This document shows positions 1-8,003 of a stretch of 34,192 bases of DNA, one piece after another. This stretch comes from an uncultured euryarchaeote (GTDB taxonomy: Archaea > Thermoplasmatota > Poseidoniia > Poseidoniales > Poseidoniaceae). Position 1 is the stretch's first letter; each line of letters begins with the position of its first letter. The DNA lies in contig CALCOQ010000139.1 of assembly GCA_937897005.1 (NCBI GenBank), forward strand, positions 1 through 34,192, read 5' to 3'. Position numbers and translations under genes: made by a program. The notes under the pieces are model-generated. The model was not told the origin of the DNA. It saw only the letters and a list, made by a program, of their open reading frames with translations, and searched no databases.

Positions 1-38
1 AGCTTATCCGCTGCCTCTGAGATATATGCTTGAATTGA

Positions 39-2303
39 TCAACGTACGGTTGAGCCATTTGCTATTTCCCCATCGATGGTGACCAAACGAACGCCTCCTG
101 TCCCATCGTCAGCAGCGAGGAGCATGCCTTCTGACATGACGCCTCGGAGTTTACGAGGTTTAAGATTGGCAACAAAGACCACCCGCATACCCTCCATCTG
201 CGATGCACTGTAATATTCTTTCAACCCAGCGCAAACAGATCTACCTTCAGATGTTCCATCATCTATTTTGACCACCATCAGTTTATCTGCATCGGGATGT
301 TCATCCACTGATGTTATCGTTCCTGTTCTCAATTCAACTTGCATGAATGTCTCAAAATCAAGCCATGTCGTTCCTTCTGGTGCTTCTTCCATTTCTTCGT
401 CCCCCTCATTCTTACCCTTCTTCCCACCTTTGATACCATCTCCCATCTCATCTGAGGTGAGGGCAGCATCATCAGCATAGGATTGTTCTTCAGCGAGTAT
501 CTGCTCAAGATCGAGTTTCTGGAACAATGGTTCCGGTGGGCTATCGTTCCATTTCATTTCACTGGACCAATCGGTTGCAGAGCCCCAATCCATCTCACTG
601 ACATCACCTTCTTCTCCAAGAGCCTGCCAAAGCCTTTGTGCGCTGAAGGGAATGAAAGGTTGACTGACTATGGCCAGTAATCGAGATACTCTCCAAGAGA
701 AGGCGAGTGATGCGAGCGCTCCAGATGCATCTTCATCGTTTTGATCCTGTGGCTTGAGAAATTTCCATGGAGCCGCATTCTGAAGAAGCTGATTACCGAA
801 TTGGGCGATATTCATCACTCCGCGCAGCGCTTCCTTGTATCGATGCTTATCGAGGCTTTCACCAACCTTGAGGAACAATTCCTCGCTCTTCTCCATCAAG
901 GAATGAACCATCTCACCCCTTTCAAATATTTTCAGTGGATTCTCCATTTGTTCTCCAGTGTCCAGCCGTTGAGCCAAAGTCAGAACTCGATGCACGAAAT
1001 TCCCATGACAGCCAATCAATTCAGAGTTTATCTTCTCAACAAAATCAGGCCAATTGAAATCAGTATCATGATTCTCCGGCATATTGATTCCAAGATAGTA
1101 TCTGAGAGTATCAGGATCAAAGCGTTCCAGGAATGAAGGGAGCCAGACCGCGTGTTTGCGGCTTTTTGAGAATTGACCGCCTGCCAACATCAGGTATTCC
1201 ATCGCCGGAACATTGTCCTCCAAGTGCAGGTCTCCTGCTGCAGGCAGCGAGACTTCATCTTTGATGGTCAGACCGTTGGCAGCATGGTTCAATCCCATTA
1301 TCAGGGCTGGCCAAATGACCGTATGGAAGGGGATATTGTCCTTGCCGAGGAAATAGAGATGCCGTGGTTTCTCTCCAGAATCGGAGATTCTCCACCACTT
1401 TTCCCATGCATCATCACGACTGGAATATCTATCAGACCATATCTTGGCGCATGAAAGATACCCCTGCACCGCTTCAAACCAGACATAGACACACTTTCCC
1501 TTCCATTCTTCTTCTTCGAGTGGGATGGAAATACCCCAGTCGAGATCTCTGGTGATTGCACGTGGCCGCAGGCCCATATCCAACCACTGTTTCGTCATCG
1601 CTCTGACATTGGGCTTCCAGTAGGGCATTCTTTCAGTTGCATGTTCAACCAGGCGTTGTTGGAACAGATCCAATCTGTAGAACAGATGGTCAGTATCTCT
1701 GATCTCGATTTCTGCTTCGGGGTTCATTTTGGAGCGGGGATTCAGCAATTCATAGGCCTCGTATGTGGTTCCGCATGTGTCGCATTGATCCCCTCGTGCA
1801 CCCTCTGCACCACATTCAGGACATTCTCCTTCCACATATCGATCTGGAAGAAAACGCCCCTCACCATCAGTTCGCTGTTCGTAGTATTGCTGCATTGTCT
1901 TTCGTTCAAACAATCCCGCCTGAAAAAGAGAGGTGAAATTCTCTTGAACGATCTTCTTGTGCATTGGGTCACTTGTACGGTTGAACAATGCTCCTCCGAA
2001 TTCCTCTCCACGACAATCAATATTTGGCTGCCACATGCATCCTAGATTGAGTAATGCTTCTGTATTGGTTGCATGGAATTCATCAACAATCTCCTGAGGA
2101 GTGACACCTTTCTGCTCAGCACTGACAGTGATTGGCGTTCCATGTTCATCAGAGCCACTGACCATCAGTACGCGATTGCCTTTCGCTCGTTCGTATCTGA
2201 ACTGGATATCAGGTGGTAGGTAACATCCAGCAACATGGCCAAGGTGCAGGGGCCCGTTAGCATAGGGCCATGCTACACATATCAGTACATGTTGACCAGT
2301 CAT
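39..2303 (-). CDS. metG: Methionyl-tRNA synthetase with fused C-terminal tRNA-binding domain
   Basis: Charges tRNA-Met with methionine in the cytoplasm. The protein has 754 residues. The class I signature HLGH is at about residues 20-23, preceded by PYANGP; a CPECG...CDTCG zinc knuckle sits in the connective domain; the KMSKS loop appears as FSKSR near residue 377. After an acidic Glu/Asp/Lys-rich linker, the last ~110 residues form an EMAP-II/Arc1p-type OB fold (EL-RTGTI, HPDADKL, NLKPRKLRG, SEGMLLA), which in some lineages is a separate beta subunit. The frame stays open upstream to 2522, but the ATG at 2303 fits the family's usual N-terminus, and the longer version would overlap the divergent gene at 2423. 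An ATG at 2336 is the alternative start. Identity is secure. Confidence 0.96.
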   Translation of the reverse strand: MTGQHVLICVAWPYANGPLHLGHVAGCYLPPDIQFRYERAKGNRVLMVSGSDEHGTPITVSAEQKGVTPQEIVDEFHATNTEALLNLGCMWQPNIDCRGEEFGGALFNRTSDPMHKKIVQENFTSLFQAGLFERKTMQQYYEQRTDGEGRFLPDRYVEGECPECGAEGARGDQCDTCGTTYEAYELLNPRSKMNPEAEIEIRDTDHLFYRLDLFQQRLVEHATERMPYWKPNVRAMTKQWLDMGLRPRAITRDLDWGISIPLEEEEWKGKCVYVWFEAVQGYLSCAKIWSDRYSSRDDAWEKWWRISDSGEKPRHLYFLGKDNIPFHTVIWPALIMGLNHAANGLTIKDEVSLPAAGDLHLEDNVPAMEYLMLAGGQFSKSRKHAVWLPSFLERFDPDTLRYYLGINMPENHDTDFNWPDFVEKINSELIGCHGNFVHRVLTLAQRLDTGEQMENPLKIFERGEMVHSLMEKSEELFLKVGESLDKHRYKEALRGVMNIAQFGNQLLQNAAPWKFLKPQDQNDEDASGALASLAFSWRVSRLLAIVSQPFIPFSAQRLWQALGEEGDVSEMDWGSATDWSSEMKWNDSPPEPLFQKLDLEQILAEEQSYADDAALTSDEMGDGIKGGKKGKNEGDEEMEEAPEGTTWLDFETFMQVELRTGTITSVDEHPDADKLMVVKIDDGTSEGRSVCAGLKEYYSASQMEGMRVVFVANLKPRKLRGVMSEGMLLAADDGTGGVRLVTIDGEIANGSTVR

Positions 2304-2422
2304 CTGACCACCGATATTGAGGCCACACTGCGTCATGATATGGTGATTTCCTAATCGACAACCCCTAATAACTTGAATCTTCACAGTGTGTTGTCGCCTC
2401 GCACAGGAGGGCGCACCCACCA
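2304..2422. promoter_or_regulatory. Divergent intergenic region between metG and the CNNM-like gene
   Basis: These 119 bases must hold promoters for both metG (leftward) and the DUF21/CBS gene (rightward). AT-rich stretches lie near 2336-2346 and 2352-2362, but neither is a convincing archaeal TATA box. A purine-rich AGGAGGG at 2405-2411 lies about 11 bases before the ATG at 2423 and could serve as its ribosome binding site. Confidence 0.35.
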
Positions 2423-3466
2423 ATGGTTTCCACCCTACTGATTTTGTATGCCGGGCTCGCCCTTGTGGTTTCTTTCCTTTGCAGTCTTTTAGAAAGTGTT
2501 CTGCTAAGTATTTCTCCTTCACATATCCAGGTGATGCAGAATAGGAAACAAAAAGCCGGGGAGATATGGTCCAGACTCAAAAACAACGATTCGGTCAGAC
2601 CGTTGACTGCCATTTTGACATTGAACACCATTGCCCATACAGTTGGTGCAGTAGGTGTTGGGTCAGTTGTTCATCAGGAGTATGGAAATGAATGGGTGGC
2701 TATTGCCTCGGCTATTTTGACAGTTGCTGTATTACTGTTATCAGAGATTCTTCCTAAAACTATAGGCTCTGCATACTGGAAAAAATTAGCCATTCCAATG
2801 GCGTATGTGACCAATGTATTGACCCTCGCACTAACAATTATCGTGGTCCCAATAGAGTGGTTCCGCAAGTTATTACCACAGGCTCAGAGGACAACAGTCA
2901 CTCGTGATGAATTAGCTGTTCTTGCCGATATCGGAGAAGAGGAGGGGACCCTTGAAGAAGATGAGGAGAAGGTGATATTGAATCTGTTGAGATTGGCTGA
3001 AATAAACATTGAGGAGATAATGACCCCTAGAGTTGTGGTCACTGCATTCCCCGCAGAATATACCGTTGAGCAGGTATTGGAGGAACACCCTATGCTCAGA
3101 GTGTCAAGAATCCCGGTCTATGGAGGGAATATCGATGAACTTCTAGGATTTGTCATACGTTCGGAAATTCTAATGGCTGCCAGTAAGAATCAATGGGAGA
3201 CCAAACTCAAAGATTTGATGAAACCTCTAGAGTTCATCAACGAAGGGGATAGTGTAGACCAATTGTTGGATATCTTCATCAAGAAACGTCAACAGATAAT
3301 GGCGGTCACCGATGAATTCGGTGGCACCTCTGGAATAGTCACATTTGAAGATGCGATTGAGACACTCTTGGGTGAAGAGATAGTTGATGAAACCGATGAG
3401 GCAGAGGATATGCGCGATGTCGCATTGGCTCTGTCCAGCAATGGTAATTCCGAATCAGAGGAGTGA
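2423..3466 (+). CDS. CNNM/CorC-family membrane protein (DUF21 plus CBS pair)
   Basis: A 347-residue integral membrane protein of the CNNM/CorC/HlyC family, whose members are linked to Mg2+ or Co2+ efflux. The N-terminal ~150 residues form a DUF21 domain with several hydrophobic helices and the LSEILPKTIG motif. It is followed by an acidic linker and a CBS pair: EEIMTPRVVVTAFPAE starts the first CBS, and the second ends in AVTDEFGGTSGIVTFED, the classic family signature. The C-terminal CorC/HlyC transporter-associated domain is absent; the protein ends soon after the CBS pair in an acidic tail. Its last 12 bases overlap the convergent hydrolase gene. The family call is firm; the transported ion is not known. 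Confidence 0.9.
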   Translation: MVSTLLILYAGLALVVSFLCSLLESVLLSISPSHIQVMQNRKQKAGEIWSRLKNNDSVRPLTAILTLNTIAHTVGAVGVGSVVHQEYGNEWVAIASAILTVAVLLLSEILPKTIGSAYWKKLAIPMAYVTNVLTLALTIIVVPIEWFRKLLPQAQRTTVTRDELAVLADIGEEEGTLEEDEEKVILNLLRLAEINIEEIMTPRVVVTAFPAEYTVEQVLEEHPMLRVSRIPVYGGNIDELLGFVIRSEILMAASKNQWETKLKDLMKPLEFINEGDSVDQLLDIFIKKRQQIMAVTDEFGGTSGIVTFEDAIETLLGEEIVDETDEAEDMRDVALALSSNGNSESEE

Positions 3467-4450
3467 TTCCTCCAGGAATTTCTGTGTGATTTGTGCTCGA
3501 CCTTTGTGTTCACTGTCACCCGAATGCCTCAGATCATCAAGAATATGTGCCTCGTGGTCTACTTTCAGATACTCCAACAAGAGATTGTAATGTTCCACTC
3601 CCAATCTTGAATCATCGGCAGCCTGAACAACCAATGTTCTTACCTCGGGAATACCCCATCTTGGGACCATGATGTCTTCAGGTTCTGTGAATCTCTCTTC
3701 GGGATGAATCTTTTTCAATGCATGCTGCAACCATCGATAAAGCAGTGGTTTGATGATTCTAGAAGGCCCTGTGAGATATTCATCAAGGATCAGGTTGTAA
3801 TTGGTCATAGGAGACTCTAGAACAACGCATTTCAGGTGGCTCCGCCACCAACCTTCCATTCGCGAACTGAGTTTCAATGCGATGAATGAGCCAAGACTAT
3901 GTCCACAGATTGCAATGTTTGTGATTCTCTCTCTAGGTAAGGAATTGAGTAGTGCAACAGCATCTTGAGCACATTTCAGAGCGGTGAACTCATGATCATC
4001 CGGGGCATGGCCATGACCACGAAGATCCATGGCAAGTATATGGAAACCATGGATGCCCTTGGCTCTGTTATGAGATCTGCTTGAATTAGAACTCCATCCA
4101 TGCAGAAAGAATACCAGCGGTGCTGCAGCATCACCTTCCCATTTCATATGAGCATGAATAGGCACACCATCTCTTTCAGTGGTGACTGCTTCCCACTCAT
4201 CACCAGAAATACAATCTTCCAGTCTTCTATTAGTCCTGAACAATCGTCTCAAAATCCATATTCTGAATGATTCATGAAACAAGAAAAGGCTGCTGGCAAC
4301 TGCAATGATGGAAATTGAAATTGTAGAGGTTGATGACTCATTGAAGATGATTGTTGAGATTGCAATGACGAGCAAAGCAATGCTCAATGCCAAGAGTAAA
4401 TACTCAATGGGATGGGCTGGAGTGGCCTTTCTTGCAACAACGTGCCTCAT
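3455..4450 (-). CDS. Membrane-anchored alpha/beta hydrolase
   Basis: A 331-residue protein. Two hydrophobic helices lie in about the first 70 residues, followed by a serine hydrolase domain. The oxyanion-hole motif HGWSS, the RGHG turn, the nucleophile elbow GHSLG, a late acidic residue (QAADDSRLG) and a final histidine (LRHSGDSEH) give a full Ser-Asp-His triad. Probably a membrane-bound esterase or lipase-like enzyme; the substrate cannot be read from sequence. Its ATG overlaps the stop of the upstream RDD-like gene as ATGA, so the two are likely translated together. Confidence 0.85.
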   Translation of the reverse strand: MRHVVARKATPAHPIEYLLLALSIALLVIAISTIIFNESSTSTISISIIAVASSLFLFHESFRIWILRRLFRTNRRLEDCISGDEWEAVTTERDGVPIHAHMKWEGDAAAPLVFFLHGWSSNSSRSHNRAKGIHGFHILAMDLRGHGHAPDDHEFTALKCAQDAVALLNSLPRERITNIAICGHSLGSFIALKLSSRMEGWWRSHLKCVVLESPMTNYNLILDEYLTGPSRIIKPLLYRWLQHALKKIHPEERFTEPEDIMVPRWGIPEVRTLVVQAADDSRLGVEHYNLLLEYLKVDHEAHILDDLRHSGDSEHKGRAQITQKFLEESLL

Positions 4451-5241
4451 GAGTCATCATCCGCATCAGCAGCAGAACGTTTCTCATCGATCTTGGCGAT
4501 TCTCTTGGCACCGAATTCTCCGAGACTCTCCAACCGAGCAAGCCAACCAGTCTCCTTTCCAGTTGGCACATGGTGCACGAGATAGGCTCCGAACATCTTA
4601 TCCCACATACCCTGGTTGTTTTCCCTGCCAACCACTCTTTTGAAGATATATTCAGAAATCGGGAAGGCTAGACAGATAAGACATAGAGTGATCATCTGAG
4701 CATCCACTCCATCAGAACTACTGTTACCGATACCTGATATGGCAAGGAAACCCAATCCTAAAAACAGCATTGGTGTGTTGATATTCGTCATGATTCCATG
4801 AAGAAAAATCGGTTTCCCACCCTTCCAACTGACATATTTGGTCCTAGAAACGAACTCACCGATATTCCTTCCGAATTTGGCAGGAATGAACAGGACATTG
4901 GATAGTGGTAGTAATAGTCCAGCGATTAGTGGCCATGTCATATCGCCAGTACCGGTGAATATCAGTAGCGACATGACTGCAATGAGAATACCCCAGTTCC
5001 AAGCGAAGTTGACAATCCAAGCAGCAGCCCGATTTGTTTTACCTGCAGCAACGAATTCGCTAGGGAAATCACGAGTGGGACGCTCTCTTTTGACCCTTAC
5101 ACGCGCTTGTCTAGGGGACTTGGCCTTTGGTGCAGCCTTGGCCTTAGGTACCGCCTTTGCTTTTGGTACCGCCTTGGCCTTTGGTACTGCCTTTGCTGTC
5201 GGCTTCTTATCAATCTCTCCTGCCTTGTCAAGTAATCCCAT
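4447..5241 (-). CDS. RDD-like membrane protein with Lys-Ala-Val-Pro repeat tail
   Basis: 264 residues. The N-terminal segment (about residues 12-45) is built of a KAKAVP repeat followed by a basic stretch (RVKRERPTRD), likely cytoplasmic. A membrane region follows with 3-4 hydrophobic helices. Features recalling the RDD family are an Arg-Ala-Ala start to the first helix (TNRAAAWIVN), a GRNIGEF...GGKP loop after the second helix, and a GMWDKMFGAYLV ending that matches the usual HDKxAGTxVV. The two Asp of the canonical RDD motif are not evident, so the family call is tentative. The frame opens at a TTG (5250), but the ATG at 5241, five bases after the upstream stop, is preferred. Confidence 0.6.
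   Translation of the reverse strand: MGLLDKAGEIDKKPTAKAVPKAKAVPKAKAVPKAKAAPKAKSPRQARVRVKRERPTRDFPSEFVAAGKTNRAAAWIVNFAWNWGILIAVMSLLIFTGTGDMTWPLIAGLLLPLSNVLFIPAKFGRNIGEFVSRTKYVSWKGGKPIFLHGIMTNINTPMLFLGLGFLAISGIGNSSSDGVDAQMITLCLICLAFPISEYIFKRVVGRENNQGMWDKMFGAYLVHHVPTGKETGWLARLESLGEFGAKRIAKIDEKRSAADADDDS
5126..5197. repeat. Four in-frame 18-bp tandem repeats encoding KAKAVP
   Basis: Four consecutive 18-base units (5126-5143, 5144-5161, 5162-5179, 5180-5197) differ by a few third-position and two codon changes. Read on the minus strand they encode Lys-Ala-Lys-Ala-Val/Ala-Pro, giving a basic, flexible N-terminal tail. The in-frame unit length points to slippage or unequal exchange under coding constraint. 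Confidence 0.9.
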
Positions 5242-5246
5242 TTGTA

Positions 5247-6374
5247 TCAACTTCCATATTGTGAACCGGCCTCACTGTAAATAGCGAATTCAGTCGATTG
5301 AGTGAATGCCTGTATGTCATCTTCGGGTAGATCCAATAACAGTGAATCCACCATTCCGAAGAACTCAATCCTCTCATTTTCACCAGCATTTCCTGGATCA
5401 CTGGCGACCGCAGCATACAACTCAAAGGAATCACTGCGGATGAACGAATCGGGATCGGGCAACTTGGCCAATAGATTGTCAACAATAGAAACGAATTCAG
5501 CAAAGATATCTGAATCCTCGGCCTGCACTTCAATCTCTTCCTCATCTTCGATTTCAAGCGATGACAATGGCTGTTCTCCTTGAATAACGGCCTTGATCGA
5601 TTTATGTTCGCTGATCAACTGTTCTAATTTTGGCTTGAGCTTCCTCAATTTCGATGTCTGGCTCTTCTGTTTAGCCAACTGGTACTTTGGTTTCAATTTC
5701 TTGATGTTGGCTTCAAGTTCACTCTTACGCGCACTTAAATCCTCTAGAGTTTGGGAATCGAGGACATGCTCTGAATCATCATCTTCAGACATCTCTTCAA
5801 TATCCTCTTCTTCTTCATGAGATTCTTCCTCTATTTCTTCAAGTTCTTCTTCATCTTCATCTAGAAGTTCAATTGTGGGGGCATCTCTTATCTCGGCTAT
5901 CTTAGAGTCATGTTCAGCCTTCCGCTTCACGATTATCTCACGATCCAATTGGTGACCGAAACGGTCAGCATATCTATCGAGAAGACTACCAACTTCACCT
6001 TCGCCTAAACGATCAATATGGCCATAGACTTGTTGCAGAGGCTTACTGCTGCCCCGCTTCCATAGGGAGTCATATCCATCTTTCTTCTTCTCCTTGGTCA
6101 TATCAGGGGGTGCGAGACCAGAGATTGTGGGAGCAGAGGAACCTTCCAAGACACCCTTTGCAGGTTTGGCAGGAGAAACTGGAGGTGGTGGGACCGGAAT
6201 TACATCTCCTGATGGAGGCGGAGGGGGAGGGATGGCAGCGGCTGCACCAGGGGGTGGAGGAATGGCAGCGATTGCACCAGGGGGTGGAGGAATGGCAGCG
6301 ATTGCACCAGGGGGTGGAGGAAGACCCCCCATGGCAGGTGGCGCAGCACCCTTCTTCTTCTTCTTGCGTCCCAT
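5247..6374 (-). CDS. Proline-rich, acidic coiled-coil protein of unknown function
   Basis: 375 residues, no family recognised. Order of parts: a lysine block (GRKKKKKG); a Pro/Gly/Ala region to about residue 70 with repeats of GAIAAIPPPP; a short globular stretch (YDSLWKRG...VYGHIDRL); a very acidic Glu/Asp segment (about residues 170-205); a Lys/Leu-rich helical stretch likely to form a coiled coil (LEANIKKLKPKYQLAKQKS); a second acidic linker; and a C-terminal helical region of about 90 residues (SDIFAEFVSIVDNLL). No membrane helix or signal peptide is visible. It lies 97 bases after priS, and its stop comes just before the RDD-like gene. The PPPP tracts resemble eukaryotic SH3/WW/profilin ligands, but this is resemblance only. 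Confidence 0.8.
   Translation of the reverse strand: MGRKKKKKGAAPPAMGGLPPPPGAIAAIPPPPGAIAAIPPPPGAAAAIPPPPPPSGDVIPVPPPPVSPAKPAKGVLEGSSAPTISGLAPPDMTKEKKKDGYDSLWKRGSSKPLQQVYGHIDRLGEGEVGSLLDRYADRFGHQLDREIIVKRKAEHDSKIAEIRDAPTIELLDEDEEELEEIEEESHEEEEDIEEMSEDDDSEHVLDSQTLEDLSARKSELEANIKKLKPKYQLAKQKSQTSKLRKLKPKLEQLISEHKSIKAVIQGEQPLSSLEIEDEEEIEVQAEDSDIFAEFVSIVDNLLAKLPDPDSFIRSDSFELYAAVASDPGNAGENERIEFFGMVDSLLLDLPEDDIQAFTQSTEFAIYSEAGSQYGS
6232..6321. repeat. Three in-frame 30-bp tandem repeats encoding a Pro-rich decapeptide
   Basis: Three near-identical 30-base units (6232-6261, 6262-6291, 6292-6321) differ at two or three bases (GCT versus ATT codon region). On the minus strand each encodes about ten residues of the type PPPPGAIAAI. 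The array sits in the N-terminal part of the Pro-rich protein; copy number may vary between strains. Confidence 0.92.
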
Positions 6375-6471
6375 GTTGTCACCCTACGGGTGAAACGGGC
6401 ACCTTGCCCTTCTTCTTTAACATTGACCGAATAAGAGTACGAGTGGCTTCAAGAAATATCCTCAATTTGAA

Positions 6472-7758
6472 TCATGAGAGCAATGAGCCCCAACCCTTGA
6501 GGACCACGAACGCTGCTGCAGCCTCAGGCATCTCCATTACATCTCCTGCTGACCCTTCAGCATGGAATTCGCCAATACGGGTATTGATATCTTCAGCGTT
6601 GATTTCAATTTTCATTTTTCCATCCTGTGGCAATGCAACAGCCTCAGTCAATGGGTCGAATGGGTTGCCACCATCCGGGTCCAAGCGGTTGAGCGGGAAT
6701 TCAGTCACTCTCAATCCACATTTTCCATGTAGTGATGTTGGATATCTAATGACCCTGTGGCAGTCGATAGTGACTACTTCATCGGTTTCACCAGCACTGC
6801 CTAGTACAACCGCGGAATCATTCTGTAGAATATCGATGAATGCGTCTCTATAATAATTCGAATCACCACCCCTTCCTCCAAGCGCATTCAGATTACCTTC
6901 CTCCAGTTTCGCTCTTCGTGTTGGATGAGCAACAAGTTCTGCAATATCTTCGACAGCTTTCTTTCCACGACTCCGCTTCAGGCCACGAATTCTAGCGGAC
7001 CTCTTCAATGAATCAACATAAGTATCGATAATCAATTTCACTTCTTTCCCTTCCCCTTCTCTGACTTTATCCAATTTAGAAAGGGTCTGTGAAAGACCAG
7101 TTCGTAATCTGAGGGCCCAGCCGCTGGCATCTGAATCCGCCGAACGAGGTAGTAAGGAGGTGACGTCAACTCCATCCCCTCTGATATGTGATACCAATTC
7201 TCGTCTCGCTTCGCTATCAAGATGGGCGAGTTTCGGGTCGCGATAATGAAGATGAAAACCTCTGTGGCCGGAAAATGTCAATTGCAGGTATTTTTCTTCG
7301 AATCCGAACTCGGGTTCCAAGAAATCATTCCAGAGCCGCCATGCCTGTTCTCTGATCTGCTCAAGCATTCCGATGAAGTCCGTATCGACAACTCCTGGTA
7401 GATGATCACCATCGAGATCGAAAATCAAGTCAGCACCCAGCCATCCTTTCTCTTTCATTTTGTAGATGGTAGGATCTTTCCAATATGCTGTGCTGTAGAA
7501 TACGGAATGGGGTGTTCTATCAATCAGGTGATGTTTGATGCTGCTGGTATCGGGAAATCCAATATGCCTTTTTGGCACCCCTCCGCCAAATGGTAACAAC
7601 ATCCACTCTCTTGTTCTCAACCGTGGAGGGGTCCATGGGGTAAATGTCCGATAATGTTGTTCAAATCGGTGCGCGAATACAGCCCAGCCCTTGACCATGG
7701 AACATGCCCCCGGTCCCTCTCTGAGGCTGAGGGGTGATGAATGACGCGGTAAGGGCAT
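6472..7758 (-). CDS. priS: DNA primase small (catalytic) subunit PriS
   Basis: Catalytic subunit of the archaeal/eukaryotic-type primase that makes RNA primers for replication with PriL (not in this window). 428 residues from the ATG at 7758. The first two metal-binding aspartates are in DLDGDH (about residues 114-119), the SGHRGFHLHY motif is at about 163-172, and the third aspartate with the nucleotide-binding loop is in IDCHRVIRYPTSLHGKCG (Asp near 332), as in known PriS. The ATG overlaps the preceding stop by one base (TGATG), suggesting translational coupling; a second ATG at 7698 (MVKGWAVF) would give a start closer to the usual family N-terminus. Identity is secure, the start less so. 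Confidence 0.94.
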   Translation of the reverse strand: MPLPRHSSPLSLREGPGACSMVKGWAVFAHRFEQHYRTFTPWTPPRLRTREWMLLPFGGGVPKRHIGFPDTSSIKHHLIDRTPHSVFYSTAYWKDPTIYKMKEKGWLGADLIFDLDGDHLPGVVDTDFIGMLEQIREQAWRLWNDFLEPEFGFEEKYLQLTFSGHRGFHLHYRDPKLAHLDSEARRELVSHIRGDGVDVTSLLPRSADSDASGWALRLRTGLSQTLSKLDKVREGEGKEVKLIIDTYVDSLKRSARIRGLKRSRGKKAVEDIAELVAHPTRRAKLEEGNLNALGGRGGDSNYYRDAFIDILQNDSAVVLGSAGETDEVVTIDCHRVIRYPTSLHGKCGLRVTEFPLNRLDPDGGNPFDPLTEAVALPQDGKMKIEINAEDINTRIGEFHAEGSAGDVMEMPEAAAAFVVLKGWGSLLS

Positions 7759-8003
7759 CAACGATAGAAGCGCTTCTCAGCGTCCTTGCCTGCAGTTGCT
7801 GCGCCACGTCCTGTTATCTTCTGGTAACAATCCCAACAGGCATAATGCTCGTCAATCGGTATCGATTGACCAAAAGTCAAACGAATACCGCAACCATGGC
7901 ATAATGGTCCAAGCTCACCATTTGGAGATTGGGCCAGAGGAACGTGGTCATGCGGCATCAGTATCGCTATTGCGTTGGGGTACAGGTCTTTGAATGTGAG
8001 CAT
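7758..8003 (-). CDS. Small zinc-binding protein
   Basis: 81 residues with two paired-cysteine knuckles, CHGC and CWDC, separated by about 20 residues, typical of a treble-clef or zinc-ribbon fold. The first ~30 residues (MLTFKDLYPN...) are mixed, and the tail is basic. It sits between the half-DOHH gene (stop directly adjacent) and priS (one-base overlap), so it is almost certainly co-translated with both. No specific function is recognised. A nucleic-acid or primase partner role is plausible from position only. Confidence 0.75.
   Translation of the reverse strand: MLTFKDLYPNAIAILMPHDHVPLAQSPNGELGPLCHGCGIRLTFGQSIPIDEHYACWDCYQKITGRGAATAGKDAEKRFYR

Noticed and set aside
2304..2522. Upstream extension of the metG reading frame (73 codons)
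   Set aside because: It lacks synthetase similarity, crosses the divergent promoter gap and overlaps the CNNM-like gene; the ATG at 2303 matches the family N-terminus.
6232..6321. Regular 30-bp repeats considered as a CRISPR array
   Set aside because: Units are contiguous with no spacers, in frame, and encode a Pro-rich peptide.
6110..6853. 247-codon plus-strand open frame
   Set aside because: It is antisense to the Pro-rich gene and priS, and its repeats mirror the coding repeats of the opposite strand.
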